42,646 nt of DNA from Candidatus Cloacimonadota bacterium (GCA_030613025.1 JAUWMT010000021.1:1-42646); one strand, 5' to 3'. Numbered from the stretch's first letter, positions 25,581-34,330 are shown. Made by a program: numbers and translations. Notes: a model not told the origin generated them from the sequence alone.

Positions 25581-26849
25581 TTATCGAAAAATAGTCTGGC
25601 TGCGCTCTGCACCCACGGAAATTATCTTTATCGGAATGCCGAGAAGTTCTTCAATAGTAAGAACAAATTTTTGAGCGTTTTCCGGCAGTTCATCAAATTT
25701 TTTGACGGAAGTAATATCATCATCCCAACCAGGAAGAGATATATATGAAGGTTGAACATTTTGCAAAATTCGGGTTTCAACTGGATATTCTTCGAGTTCC
25801 AGAGCATTTAAAGTGTATCCCGTGCAAATATTTATCGTATCCAATCCGGAATAGACATCCAGCAATGTGAGTGCGATCTCGTCAAAACCATTAAGCATTG
25901 CAGAAAACCTTGCAGCAACAGCATCAAACCAGCCGCATCTGCGGGGGCGGCCGGTTGTTGTTCCGTATTCATGTCCCCTTTCGCGTATAAAATCACCTAT
26001 CTCATCATGTAATTCTGTAGGGAAAGGTCCATTGCCCACACGGGTAAAATATGCTTTCATCACACCGATGGTCCTGTTTATGCTTCTTGGACTGATACCC
26101 GCACCGGACAACGCAGCACCAATTGTTGTATTTGATGATGTCACGTAAGGATATGTCCCAAAATCGATATCAAGGAGTGTGCCCTGAGCTCCTTCAAAAA
26201 GAATATTCTTCTTATCTTTAATAAGGTTGTTGATCATACAAGGAGTGTTTCTGATAAAGTGTTTAAGTTGAATTCCAATATCATAGAGCATTTCAACTGA
26301 GTCTTCTAAACTAAGGTTTTCGAGCCATGAACCAAGCATATCTCGTTTATTATTGATCAGATTTGAAAGTCTGTATTCGAGATACTCTTTATCGAGCAGA
26401 TCCCCCATACGGATTCCCAGGCGTGCGGCTTTATCAGAATATGTAGGTCCTATACCTGATTTTGTAGTTCCAATTGCCTGCTTGCCACTCAATTTCTCAC
26501 CAAGTTCGTCGAGATAAGTTTGTATAGGAAGTGTCACATGAGCTTGAGAACTAATGAAAAATCTGTCCGCAAGATGAATACCTTTGGATTCGATCTCTTC
26601 GATCTCCTGCAACAATCTTTCAAGATTGACGACCACACCATTCCCTATAATGCATATCATCTCAGGATCGAGGATACCGACCGGAATAATGTGGAATTTA
26701 TACGTTGTGTCACCATGAACGACAGTATGTCCCGCATTACAACCACCCTGAAAGCGGACAATTGCATCCATATTCTCAGCAAGTGCATCTACTATCTTGG
26801 CTTTTGCTTCATCACCCCATAATGCTCCTAATACGACTGTTACTGGCAT
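25581..26849 (-). CDS. purA: Adenylosuccinate synthetase
   Basis: A 422-residue enzyme for the GTP-dependent first step from IMP to AMP. Core residues are present: Asp13, Lys16 and His41 (NAGHT), and downstream GIGPTYSDKA, EGAQGTLLDIDFGTYPYVTSSN, and GTTTGRPRRCGWFD. The normally invariant GDEGKGK loop reads GDEAKAK here: both glycines (15 and 17) are Ala, confirmed in the DNA. The rest is intact and of normal length, so activity is likely retained. AGAGG precedes the ATG, and a TTGACA-17-GATAAA promoter lies upstream. It heads the operon purA-ATPase-TPR-ABC-ABC. Confidence 0.93.
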   Translation of the reverse strand: MPVTVVLGALWGDEAKAKIVDALAENMDAIVRFQGGCNAGHTVVHGDTTYKFHIIPVGILDPEMICIIGNGVVVNLERLLQEIEEIESKGIHLADRFFISSQAHVTLPIQTYLDELGEKLSGKQAIGTTKSGIGPTYSDKAARLGIRMGDLLDKEYLEYRLSNLINNKRDMLGSWLENLSLEDSVEMLYDIGIQLKHFIRNTPCMINNLIKDKKNILFEGAQGTLLDIDFGTYPYVTSSNTTIGAALSGAGISPRSINRTIGVMKAYFTRVGNGPFPTELHDEIGDFIRERGHEYGTTTGRPRRCGWFDAVAARFSAMLNGFDEIALTLLDVYSGLDTINICTGYTLNALELEEYPVETRILQNVQPSYISLPGWDDDITSVKKFDELPENAQKFVLTIEELLGIPIKIISVGAERSQTIFR

Positions 26850-26878
26850 TTGAACCTCTTTTCTGCTATTCTTGAATA

Positions 26879-26907
26879 TTTATCTTGGGTGCATTACTCT
26901 GTGTCAA
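26879..26907 (-). promoter_or_regulatory. Putative purA promoter
   Basis: On the minus strand, TTGACA (26907-26902) is followed after 17 nt by GATAAA (26884-26879). This is the best -35/-10 pair I see in the window. It ends 30 bp before the purA ATG. Confidence 0.5.
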
Positions 26908-26933
26908 CAAAATCGTAGCAAGAAATGAAAGTC

Positions 26934-26939
26934 TTGACA
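26934..26939 (+). promoter_or_regulatory. Putative -35 box of the TldE/PmbA gene
   Basis: TTGACA on the plus strand 53 bp before the ATG, divergent from the purA promoter. TATGAA at 26954 is too close (14 nt) to be a confident -10. Confidence 0.3.
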
Positions 26940-26991
26940 CAATCATAAGCAGATATGAAAAATCAATTGAATAAATATTTCAGGAGTATAT

Positions 26992-28335
26992 ATGAGCCAG
27001 AATAGCAAAGCAGAAATTCGTGAGCTTGCACAGAAAATTTGTTCTCTTTCGAAGGAAGTCGAAACAGAGGTTCTGATCTTCAATAGTAAAAGCGCTCTCA
27101 CACGATATGCGAATAATTATATACATCAAAATGTGAGTGATACATCATATTATATCAGAGTGCGCACTATAATAGGAAAAAAAACCGCAACTGCAACGAC
27201 TAACAAATTGGATGATGAATCTCTAAAACAAACACTTCAAGCAGCAATTGATGCTACGAAAATGCAGAAGGATAATGAAAAACTACTTCCACTTCCCAAG
27301 CAGCAGGAATATCAAAAGGTTAATAATTTCTGCAAAGAAACAGATGTATTTTCCCCCAAGCAGCGTGCAGAAGCTATCACAAAAGCGGTAAATATCTGTA
27401 AGAAAAATGATCTTGAAGGAGCGGGAATATTTTCCAATTCTACTTCTGAGATTGCACTGGCAAACTGTAAAGGGCTCTTTGCTTACGATATCTCAACAAA
27501 TGCGGAATTCAGCATTACCGTTATGAAGGATGCAGCATCTGGCTGGCATGAGATTGTCAAAAAAGACGTACGCCGGATCGATGTCGAGAAAGCAGCCAAT
27601 ATTGCTGTTGAAAAGACGCTTAAGAGTATGTATCCTGAGGATTTAAAGCCCGGTAAATATACTGTTATTATGGAACCTGCAGCCGTAGCAGAATTCGTGC
27701 TTTTCCTGTTGTGGAAGGGATTTAACGGCATGGATTATCTTGAGGGAACAACCTTCCTAAAAGACGGGTTGAATAAAAAAATATTCTCTGAAAAGCTCAA
27801 TATTTTTGAAGATCCATATAATCCTATTATCGGTTCTCAACCCTTTGATTTTGAAGGAATGCCGGTGAAACCCATGACGCTAGTTGAGAAAGGTATTCCA
27901 AAGGGCTTTGCGACAAACCGATGGATCGCCAAGCAAGCAGGTGTTGATAATAACGGACATGCAATTCCATTACCCGGGCAAGCAGCGTACCCTTTTGCAC
28001 TCAGATTTGAAACTGGTAAAAGTTCAGTTGAGAAAATGATAAAAAATACTGAAAAGGGAGTTCTTGTAACTCATTTCCATTACTCAAATATTATTGATCC
28101 TATTTCGTTGCTTATTACAGGTATGACGCGTGACGGTTTCTTTATGGTTGAGAACGGCAAAATAACAAAACCTCTGAAGAATCTGCGCTATACCGATAGT
28201 GTTATCAATATTTTCTCAAACATAGAAGAGATCGGAGATACTGCTGAGATCGCAGGCGCTTTCTTTGGCGGCGGTTTCCTGGTTCCTGCAATGAAGATCA
28301 ATAATTTTAATTTCTCAAGCGGAACTGAATTTTAG
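26992..28335 (+). CDS. TldD/PmbA-family protein, TldE (PmbA) type
   Basis: A 447-residue member of the TldD/TldE (PmbA, 'modulator of DNA gyrase') family. In E. coli the TldD-TldE heterodimer is a metalloprotease that processes unfolded peptides, with the zinc-binding HExxxH in TldD. The N-terminal domain (VETEVLIFNSKSALTRYANN) and the conserved TDSVINIFSNIEEIGDTAE near the C-terminus are recognisable. No HExxxH is seen: the place reads IMEPAAVAEFVLFLLW, as in TldE. No TldD gene is in the window, so the partner must be elsewhere. AGGAG stands 5 nt before the ATG. It is a single-gene plus-strand unit. Confidence 0.88.
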   Translation: MSQNSKAEIRELAQKICSLSKEVETEVLIFNSKSALTRYANNYIHQNVSDTSYYIRVRTIIGKKTATATTNKLDDESLKQTLQAAIDATKMQKDNEKLLPLPKQQEYQKVNNFCKETDVFSPKQRAEAITKAVNICKKNDLEGAGIFSNSTSEIALANCKGLFAYDISTNAEFSITVMKDAASGWHEIVKKDVRRIDVEKAANIAVEKTLKSMYPEDLKPGKYTVIMEPAAVAEFVLFLLWKGFNGMDYLEGTTFLKDGLNKKIFSEKLNIFEDPYNPIIGSQPFDFEGMPVKPMTLVEKGIPKGFATNRWIAKQAGVDNNGHAIPLPGQAAYPFALRFETGKSSVEKMIKNTEKGVLVTHFHYSNIIDPISLLITGMTRDGFFMVENGKITKPLKNLRYTDSVINIFSNIEEIGDTAEIAGAFFGGGFLVPAMKINNFNFSSGTEF

Positions 28336-28421
28336 GATTGTTCACAAAACTCGTATAAGCCCCAGTTAAATAGAGAAAAATGATTTATCGGGGTGAACCG
28401 AAACCAAAAAATATATTTTAC

Positions 28422-28448
28422 CACAGAGAGCACAGAGAACACAGAGGA
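28422..28448. repeat. Three tandem 9-nt units CACAGAG(A/G)(G/A)
   Basis: CACAGAGAG-CACAGAGAA-CACAGAGGA in exact 9-nt register. The same register, with another unit (CACGAAAxx), is seen at 34335-34361. Confidence 0.75.
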
Positions 28449-28588
28449 ATATAAAATTGAAGATGAGAAATTGTCAAAGCGAAGTAAAATGGTGAAGAAG
28501 GGTTAAATCTAATCTGTGTAAATCTACCCAATCTGCGTGGGTCAGCGTACTATTATTTGGTTTTACCTTTGAGATAGATAAACATTTC

Positions 28589-28615
28589 AAAAAAAAAGGG
28601 CACTCAGCGGTGCCC
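28589..28615 (-). terminator. Rho-independent terminator of the long minus-strand operon
   Basis: Read on the minus strand, GGGCAC, loop CGCTGA, and GTGCCC form a perfect 6-bp G/C-rich stem (extended by A-T pairs), followed by a run of nine T. It lies 25 bp after the stop at 28640 and is the clearest terminator in the window. Confidence 0.88.
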
Positions 28616-28639
28616 TTTAATATTTTATATTAATCTGAA

Positions 28640-29764
28640 TTAATCTTCAATTGCTTCAACATTTGCTCGAGGTACAGTAACCTCAATTCCATCTTCCATT
28701 TTCGCCTTGAGTACCCGTACTTTAGTTTCGGATTCGACAACCACAAGTTCTTCCGGAAGTGCTGAAACTTTGCAGATCTCTCCGAAATGAGGTTCTCGGA
28801 TAATTCGGATAGTGCTTCCTATTTGCAATCCGTGTATCTCCCTCTTCTCAGCTTTGAGTTCTTCTTCTTTGAAGGGAATTGGTATGATGATCTCGGGTCT
28901 CATTACGCCAGCTCGGATCTGTGTTTTCCCGTGCATGGAAGCTTTATAACCCTCAAATTGTTTCAATATTTCGAAAGTTTGTGTAGCCATTTTGATTGGT
29001 CCGAAACCTTCTGTAAGAACAATTGTCAAACCGATCTCTTCATGTCCGGTAATTGCAACACCGATATCATAACCAAGCAAATCCTTAAGATCCTGGTCAT
29101 CGATACCGCCTACGACAATACCTTTTGCATTTACTTGAATTGCTTTTTTAATAGCCGGTAAACGTACAATAGTACCACCAACAATGATCTTATCTTTACA
29201 CGAATTATCGATCTGCTCAAGCATAAGTTCAGCATCGGGAGCATCAACAATTACTTTTATTTCACCGGTTATCTCACCGCCAATACCGAAAATTCCCTGA
29301 ATATACGCAGATTTGTTTTCGATCTCAACACCTTCATTCTCATATATTTTGCTGACTACACCGTCAATAAAAGCTTTCACGGTTATTGGAATTGGTGGTT
29401 CACGAAGAAGAACCTGTCCTGTAATGCTTGAGATATTCTCAACAGTACCGGTTATTGGCGATTTCACTGTATTTTTGAAAAGACCAAAGAAACTCTGACT
29501 CATTGCAAGAGGTTCATCTTTTTTTATCTTCTCGCCTTCTTTTTTCAGCATTTTGGATTGAACATCAGAAGGTGGAACACCGAGTTTATTTGCAATATTA
29601 ATTGGTATAACGTCACCTGGCAAGTCGGTTTTTGCCACATTGTCATCTGCGGTGACCTTATCCCCTACTTTTACGACAACTTCTCCTTTGAGAGGAAGAA
29701 TTCTGTCTTTTCTCAGTATGATGCTTTTTGTTATTGTTAATCCGGGAGTATATGCTTGTGCCAT
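28640..29764 (-). CDS. Barrel-sandwich/KOW-like protein partnered with MutL-like ATPase
   Basis: A 374-residue cytosolic protein. The N-terminal half looks like biotinyl/lipoyl-type barrel-sandwich hairpins, without the modified Lys motif: LKGEVVVKVGDKVTADD, VKSPITGTVENIS, and IDGVVSKIYENEGVEIE, recalling the RnfC-type hybrid fold. The middle (KIIVGGTIVRLPAIKKA, AKGIVVGGIDDQDL, GVAITGHEEIGLTIVLTEGF) may be a small alpha/beta domain. The C-terminus (IGSTIRIIREPHFGEICKVS...VPRANVEAIE) resembles a KOW/SH3 barrel. AGGAGG precedes its ATG, 9 bp after the MutL-like stop. A stable partnership with that ATPase is inferred; function is unknown. Confidence 0.6.
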   Translation of the reverse strand: MAQAYTPGLTITKSIILRKDRILPLKGEVVVKVGDKVTADDNVAKTDLPGDVIPINIANKLGVPPSDVQSKMLKKEGEKIKKDEPLAMSQSFFGLFKNTVKSPITGTVENISSITGQVLLREPPIPITVKAFIDGVVSKIYENEGVEIENKSAYIQGIFGIGGEITGEIKVIVDAPDAELMLEQIDNSCKDKIIVGGTIVRLPAIKKAIQVNAKGIVVGGIDDQDLKDLLGYDIGVAITGHEEIGLTIVLTEGFGPIKMATQTFEILKQFEGYKASMHGKTQIRAGVMRPEIIIPIPFKEEELKAEKREIHGLQIGSTIRIIREPHFGEICKVSALPEELVVVESETKVRVLKAKMEDGIEVTVPRANVEAIED

Positions 29765-29773
29765 GTGAACCTC

Positions 29774-31672
29774 CTATGATAACCAATTTTCGGGATAGAC
29801 TTCCAGATCCATCATCCACTTTTTTAACGATTGTATGCGTGCTGCATTATCTTCCGGAATATGAGCAGTCATTGTTTCTTTGTTCAATTTCTCATCGAAA
29901 TAAGATTCTCTTCCACGTGTATCAATAACAATACCAACAACTCCGCCGGAGATCGTGGTCTCAATTTCATTATTCTTACCCATACCAAGATCGAGTCCAC
30001 TCATAGGTTTCAAAGTCGCTTTTGCTTTCTCGTCAACACCAAGATTCAGTTTGATCATCTCACCAAATGGTATATTCTCTTCGAATATCTCTCCGTTTGG
30101 AAATTCGATCTTTGCACTTAGTGCAGTTTTGCCCTCTTTATATTTTCCTTTTGGTGCAATACATGTTCCAAGATGAATAAGACAGTCTTTTTCAAACACT
30201 TCTGCTGCTGCCTTTTCGCTGATCGTTGATAAGACACCAAGCTGGGGCATCATGAATATGCTATCAACAGCAAAGCGTGTGATACCTTCAGGAAGGAAGG
30301 CGTCGATCATCATCATTGCAGACTGATTTCTGCGAGGAGCATGAGACATCACTCCACCACTCCCAACCAATATATCGAGAGACATCATATTTACAATGGT
30401 CTCGCCTGATGTTGATTGAGAAAATGCTTCGGAAATTTCTCTTTCTCTCTGTGTACCCTTCAGGGTAACTGCAAATTCCTTATGCTGTTCAAAAGCAAGG
30501 CGAAGAGCTTCTTTTGCGATCGCTTGTTCGAGCATTAATTCTTCAGCAAGGAAAGGGATCGTAGTAGGTCGGATCATTTTATTTTTGATCATATTGCGTA
30601 GTTGAGTTTCCGGAATATCGAAAGGAACCCAGCGCAAAATGTTCTTGATACCTGTTGAGGCAAGCACATTGGAAATACTGTAACTCATTCCCAGATTAGC
30701 ACTTACCGTCCTGTTGAAGATCCGATCTTCTGTAAAGACCGAGAATATGTCAGTTGTTGCTCCGCCGATATCCACACCTACAACTTCGATATTTTCAAGA
30801 CGCGCAATGGTCTGCATGATATTTCCGACAGCTCCGGGTGTAGGCATGATGGGTACTGCTTCAAGTTTACCATCTTCGGTTTTTGCCACAGTCCAGGACA
30901 TCAGTTTCTTATATCCCGGCGCTTGTGCCATCACATGTTCCATAAAGAGATCGTGGATCTTATCACGTGCAGGTCCAAGATTTTCTCTTTCAAGCACAGG
31001 ACGAATATTGTCTGTAATGATAAGATCGACTTTATCGCCCAATGTTTTTTTAACAGCTTCACGTGCTTCTATATTACCCGCATAAATAACAGGCAACTTA
31101 TATTCTGAACCGAGACGCGGTTTGGGATCTGCTGCAGCAATGATCTCTGCGAGCTCAACCACATGCTTGGTTGTTCCCCCATCTATTCCTCCGGATAAAA
31201 GTATCATATCCGGTCGGAGATGGCGTATTCTTTCGATCCTTTGATGTGGGAGACGTTTGTCGTTGCTTGCAAGCACATCCATAACGATAGCGCCTGCACC
31301 GAGGGCAGCACGCTCTGCGCTTTCTCCGGTCATGCTTTTCACCACACCGGCAACCATCATCTGAAGTCCACCACCGGCGCTGCTGGTTGATACATAGGCA
31401 TCAACACCTTTTTCGCCATCCTGTGGCACTTCGATCTTTTCATCTTTGATGATAGTTCTGTCTTTTTCTCCTCGAATGTGTACGAGATCTTCAACCTCTT
31501 CAACAGCATTCAACACACCTTTTGTCACATCATCAAAGGGCGCTTCAACAGTTGTAGGAGCTTCACCTCGCACGATCAAACGATATTCATCATCGATCTT
31601 TCTAATTAATATGGCTTTCGTTGTTGTACTACCACAGTCAGTGGCCAATATTGAACGTAGCTCTTTTGCCAT
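29774..31672 (-). CDS. MutL/GlmL-family ASKHA ATPase-like protein
   Basis: A 632-residue protein of the MutL/GlmL family, which lies next to glutamate or ornithine aminomutase genes in clostridia and is thought to be a chaperone or reactivase for those B12 enzymes. Two phosphate loops of the actin/Hsp70 (ASKHA) fold are visible: ATDCGSTTTKAIL (10-22) and VVGVDIGGATTDIF (297-310), with an adenosine-type region LVGSGGVMSH (435-444). It is longer than GlmL as I recall it (about 460 residues), the extra length being C-terminal. A strong GGAGG precedes the ATG. No mutase or cobalamin-binding gene is in this window, so its client is open. Confidence 0.82.
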   Translation of the reverse strand: MAKELRSILATDCGSTTTKAILIRKIDDEYRLIVRGEAPTTVEAPFDDVTKGVLNAVEEVEDLVHIRGEKDRTIIKDEKIEVPQDGEKGVDAYVSTSSAGGGLQMMVAGVVKSMTGESAERAALGAGAIVMDVLASNDKRLPHQRIERIRHLRPDMILLSGGIDGGTTKHVVELAEIIAAADPKPRLGSEYKLPVIYAGNIEAREAVKKTLGDKVDLIITDNIRPVLERENLGPARDKIHDLFMEHVMAQAPGYKKLMSWTVAKTEDGKLEAVPIMPTPGAVGNIMQTIARLENIEVVGVDIGGATTDIFSVFTEDRIFNRTVSANLGMSYSISNVLASTGIKNILRWVPFDIPETQLRNMIKNKMIRPTTIPFLAEELMLEQAIAKEALRLAFEQHKEFAVTLKGTQREREISEAFSQSTSGETIVNMMSLDILVGSGGVMSHAPRRNQSAMMMIDAFLPEGITRFAVDSIFMMPQLGVLSTISEKAAAEVFEKDCLIHLGTCIAPKGKYKEGKTALSAKIEFPNGEIFEENIPFGEMIKLNLGVDEKAKATLKPMSGLDLGMGKNNEIETTISGGVVGIVIDTRGRESYFDEKLNKETMTAHIPEDNAARIQSLKKWMMDLEVYPENWLS

Positions 31673-31684
31673 ATTTCCTCCGAT

Positions 31685-32047
31685 TTATTTCAATTTATTT
31701 TTTAATTCTTTTTTCTTTTTTTTCAATTCTTTTGCCTTTTTCTTCTCGGCTTTCAACTTCTTATGAAACTCAGCATCTTTTTCGTCAATCTTGTTAATAA
31801 GATATTTTACATTATCGCTATCCTCTAGAGAACATGCAAATTTTTGATATTCTTTGGGCTTAAAGATCAGCTCTGCAAATGGAGCGATCATATAAAGGAT
31901 CTGGCTTGCAATAAAGTTCAGAGGTTTGAGTGATTCTATCAGCAGAATCGCAGCAGAACCCATTCTTCTTTCAGCAATAAATTTAGCTGTCCTGTCCATT
32001 AATTCATGGGCATCATCTTTAGAAACTTCTACAATTATATCTATCAT
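31685..32047 (-). CDS. Small conserved-type protein with Lys-rich tail
   Basis: A 120-residue protein not assigned to a named family. Residues 1-60 look helical with an amphipathic or membrane-associating stretch (RMGSAAILLIESLKPLNFIASQ, IAPFAELIF). The middle SLEDSDNVKYLINKIDEKDAE is acidic. The last 27 residues are almost all Lys/Glu/Leu, a basic coiled coil. It lies 12 bp before the MutL-like gene and 3 bp after comF, so it is co-expressed. It may connect the MutL-like protein to a membrane or partner; that is speculation. Confidence 0.65.
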   Translation of the reverse strand: MIDIIVEVSKDDAHELMDRTAKFIAERRMGSAAILLIESLKPLNFIASQILYMIAPFAELIFKPKEYQKFACSLEDSDNVKYLINKIDEKDAEFHKKLKAEKKKAKELKKKKKELKNKLK

Positions 32048-32050
32048 GCT

Positions 32051-32746
32051 TTATGCTCGCGCCAATGTGCATACGTAAATATGCTTCGCAAGATTCTCCT
32101 TCAATAAAAGTGCGATAGATTTCATTGTTGAGCCAGTTGTCAAAACATCGTCAACTAATAGTAAAGATTTATTCTTAATAGCATCAAATTTTTTTATATG
32201 AAAAGCATTAGCAACATTTTTTTCGCGTTCATGTTGTTTTAACTTTGTTTGTGTCTGAGTGTATTTTTTTCTGATCAGCACATTTTTTAGAAGTGGGATA
32301 TTCAACTTTACAGATAGAGCTCTCGCAATTATTTCAGATTGATTGAATCCGCGAAATCTTTTTTTCGTTCTATGAAGAGGAACCGGCAGTATATAATCCG
32401 TATCGGAAATAAACGAGTAGGTCGAGAGGATTTCTGCCAGTTTGTATCCGAGATAAGTACCGATCTTTTTGAATTCATTATATTTGAAATGATGGATCAT
32501 TTTTTGAATTGGAAGGTTAAAAGTATATGCGCTCACAACTTCATCAAAAGGATATTCCTTTTTGCATTCTTCGCAGATGAAGCTGGTCGCAGAATCCTTT
32601 TGACAAAACGCACATAAGTTTTCGTTTAATCTAACAAGTTCGTCTAAACATTTCTCGCAGAGAATTTCAGAATTATCAATTCGTTGGTTACAACACAAAC
32701 ACTGAGGAGGAAAGAAAAGGTTCGAAAGAGAATGTAATAACGTCAT
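32051..32746 (-). CDS. ComF family phosphoribosyltransferase-like protein
   Basis: A 231-residue ComF/GntX-type protein. The N-terminal zinc-ribbon has four Cys pairs (CLCC, CEKC, CAFC, CEEC), followed by the family's YPFDEVVSAYTF and IHHFKYNEFKKIGTYLG. The phosphoribosyltransferase domain has PVPLHRTKKRFRGFNQSE and the PRPP motif LLLVDDVLTTGSTM. ComF proteins are needed for DNA uptake in competent bacteria and occur widely without competence. It follows purQ after a 246-bp repeat-bearing gap. Length is normal. Confidence 0.9.
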   Translation of the reverse strand: MTLLHSLSNLFFPPQCLCCNQRIDNSEILCEKCLDELVRLNENLCAFCQKDSATSFICEECKKEYPFDEVVSAYTFNLPIQKMIHHFKYNEFKKIGTYLGYKLAEILSTYSFISDTDYILPVPLHRTKKRFRGFNQSEIIARALSVKLNIPLLKNVLIRKKYTQTQTKLKQHEREKNVANAFHIKKFDAIKNKSLLLVDDVLTTGSTMKSIALLLKENLAKHIYVCTLARA

Positions 32747-32838
32747 TGGATTTTACATGAGTGCAAATAATTTACATAAATCATATTTTTCCATTATTAT
32801 TTTTCGGGATGAACGATTTATTAAATTTCAAAATTCTA

Positions 32839-32952
32839 ATTTCTAATGTCAAATAAAATGACAAAGCCAAAATGTCAAAGTAATTTCTTCGTCATTTTTT
32901 AAATATGGAACTGCTTTTGAAATCATTCTCAACCAATTTTTTGATTCTTTAT
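32839..32952 (-). repeat. Dispersed repeat upstream of comF (copy 1)
   Basis: About 114 bp align with 33750-33868. The first part (ATTTCTAATGTCAAATAAAA to TGTCAA) is nearly identical, as is the TTCTCAACCAAT-TTTTGATTCTTTA end. On the minus strand it carries two TTGACA boxes (32847-32852 and 32873-32878) pointing at comF, 100-130 bp before its start. A third partial copy of the right end is at 42172-42212. Confidence 0.75.
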
Positions 32953-32992
32953 ACTCATTTTACAAAATATCTATTACGAAACTTAATTAACG

Positions 32993-33685
32993 TCATTTCT
33001 CTACAAATTTCTTTATTGAAAGGAATATTTGCTGTCCATCTGTAACGCCACAAATCGGATCAGAAGTCCGTTCTGGATGCGGCATCATACCGAGTACGTT
33101 GCCTTTTTTATTCACAATACCTGCGATGTTAAGCAAAGAGCCGTTCGGATTTGTGTTGTCATTAATATGCCCTTCCTTATCACAGTATTGAAAAACGATC
33201 TGCTGATTATCCTGCAATGATTTCAATCCGTCATCATCAATAAAAAAATTTCCTTCATTATGAGCGATTGGAATATCGAGCACTCGATCTTTTTCAATTA
33301 TATGAGTAAAAGGTGTTGAGCTATTTACCACTTTTGCGTATTGATGCTTACAGATGAAGAGCAATGACTTATTCTGCAAGAGCGTACCGGGAAGCAGCTT
33401 AGTTTCCGTGAGCACCTGAAATCCGTTGCATATGCCAATGACCAGTCCACCATTTTTGGCAAAGGAGATAACCTCATTCATAATTGGACTGAATTTCGCA
33501 ATAGCACCCGCTCTAAGATAATCTCCATAAGAAAATCCACCTGGTATGATGACACAATCTGGATCTTTAAGATTTGTTTCTTTATGCCATACATATTCCA
33601 CTTCATCACCCATAAGATCTTTAGCTACAAAATAAGCATCATAGTCGCAGTTTGAGCCCGGAAATATTATTATGTTATATTTCAT
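32993..33685 (-). CDS. purQ: Phosphoribosylformylglycinamidine synthase, glutaminase subunit
   Basis: A 230-residue class I glutamine amidotransferase that supplies ammonia to PurL in purine synthesis. The start is FPGSNCDYD, then PGGFSYGDYLRAGAIA, the nucleophile Cys86 in GICNGFQ, and the His203/Glu205 pair in MPHPERTSD. It belongs to the PurL-PurS-PurQ type complex, and all three subunits are in this window on the same strand, but repeats separate this gene from purS (371 bp) and comF. Only a weak ribosome binding site is seen before the ATG. Confidence 0.95.
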   Translation of the reverse strand: MKYNIIIFPGSNCDYDAYFVAKDLMGDEVEYVWHKETNLKDPDCVIIPGGFSYGDYLRAGAIAKFSPIMNEVISFAKNGGLVIGICNGFQVLTETKLLPGTLLQNKSLLFICKHQYAKVVNSSTPFTHIIEKDRVLDIPIAHNEGNFFIDDDGLKSLQDNQQIVFQYCDKEGHINDNTNPNGSLLNIAGIVNKKGNVLGMMPHPERTSDPICGVTDGQQIFLSIKKFVEK

Positions 33686-34056
33686 ATATTTTCTCTAATT
33701 TCCTAATCTGGATAAAAAAGTAAAAATTTAACAATAATTTCTAAATCCAAATTTCTAATGTCAAATAAAATGACAAAGCCAAAATGTCAAATTAATTTTT
33801 TTCGTCATTTTTTTTATTACGGGACTATTTTTTACAATCATTCTCAACCAATGTTTTGATTCTTTAGATTCCTCAATATAATAATTTTCAAATTTGATGA
33901 TATCCTCATCATATTTTGTAGTTCTTTCCTCTAAATCGTATCTTTTTATTTGTCATTGGTCATTAGAAATTTTATTAGAAATTAGGTAATTTGTAATTAG
34001 AAATTCTTAATAATCATATTTTACTTTAAAATATATAATACGAAACCCGAGTGATA
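33686..34056. other. 371-bp repeat-filled gap between purS and purQ
   Basis: This gap contains repeat copy 2 (33750-33868) and an A+T-rich part with ATTAGAAATT motifs (33962-34007) that recurs near 42440-42460. No gene is seen. purS and purQ are usually adjacent or overlapping, so this gap looks like insertion of repeats into an operon. Confidence 0.65.
33750..33868 (-). repeat. Dispersed repeat upstream of purQ (copy 2)
   Basis: About 119 bp, homologous to 32839-32952. On the minus strand, two TTGACA boxes (33759-33764 and 33785-33790) point at purQ, 75-105 bp before its ATG. Confidence 0.75.
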
Positions 34057-34305
34057 TTATTCGTCATGAATATCGTAATAATAAGTTTCAATATTCGGAT
34101 TTGCCAGAACTTTATCGCAGATCTCATCGATCTCTTTTGCGATATCAGCATCATTTTCTGCATTAATTGTAACTTCGAACATCTTGCTTGCTCGGACTTC
34201 AGTAACATTGTTATAACCAAGCGTATGCAGGGCATTCATGATAACCTTGCCTTGCGGGTCGAGAACTTGAGGTTTTAGTGTGACATATATTGTTGCTTTT
34301 CGCAC
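34057..34305 (-). CDS. purS: Phosphoribosylformylglycinamidine synthase subunit PurS
   Basis: An 82-residue small subunit that bridges PurL and PurQ and helps channel ammonia. The motifs ATIYVTLKPQVLDPQGKVI, ALHTLGYNNV and the C-terminal CDKVLANPNIETY are diagnostic. The start is GTG at 34305, with AGGAG five nt upstream; an ATG overlaps it in another frame. It lies 253 bp after purB, with a repeat in between. Confidence 0.93.
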   Translation of the reverse strand: MRKATIYVTLKPQVLDPQGKVIMNALHTLGYNNVTEVRASKMFEVTINAENDADIAKEIDEICDKVLANPNIETYYYDIHDE

Positions 34306-34330
34306 ATTTGCTCCTACAAATTAATAGATT

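Larger units (their letters stand above)
28336..28639. other. Intergenic stretch with period-9 repeat and terminator
   Basis: The gap between convergent genes holds a triple CACAGAGAx repeat (28422-28448), the CAATCTGCGTGGGTC dispersed repeat (28529-28543) and an intrinsic terminator. No gene is seen. Confidence 0.7.

Noticed and set aside
28422..28448. Possible CRISPR-like array
   Set aside because: The 9-nt units are contiguous without spacers, and no cas genes are present.
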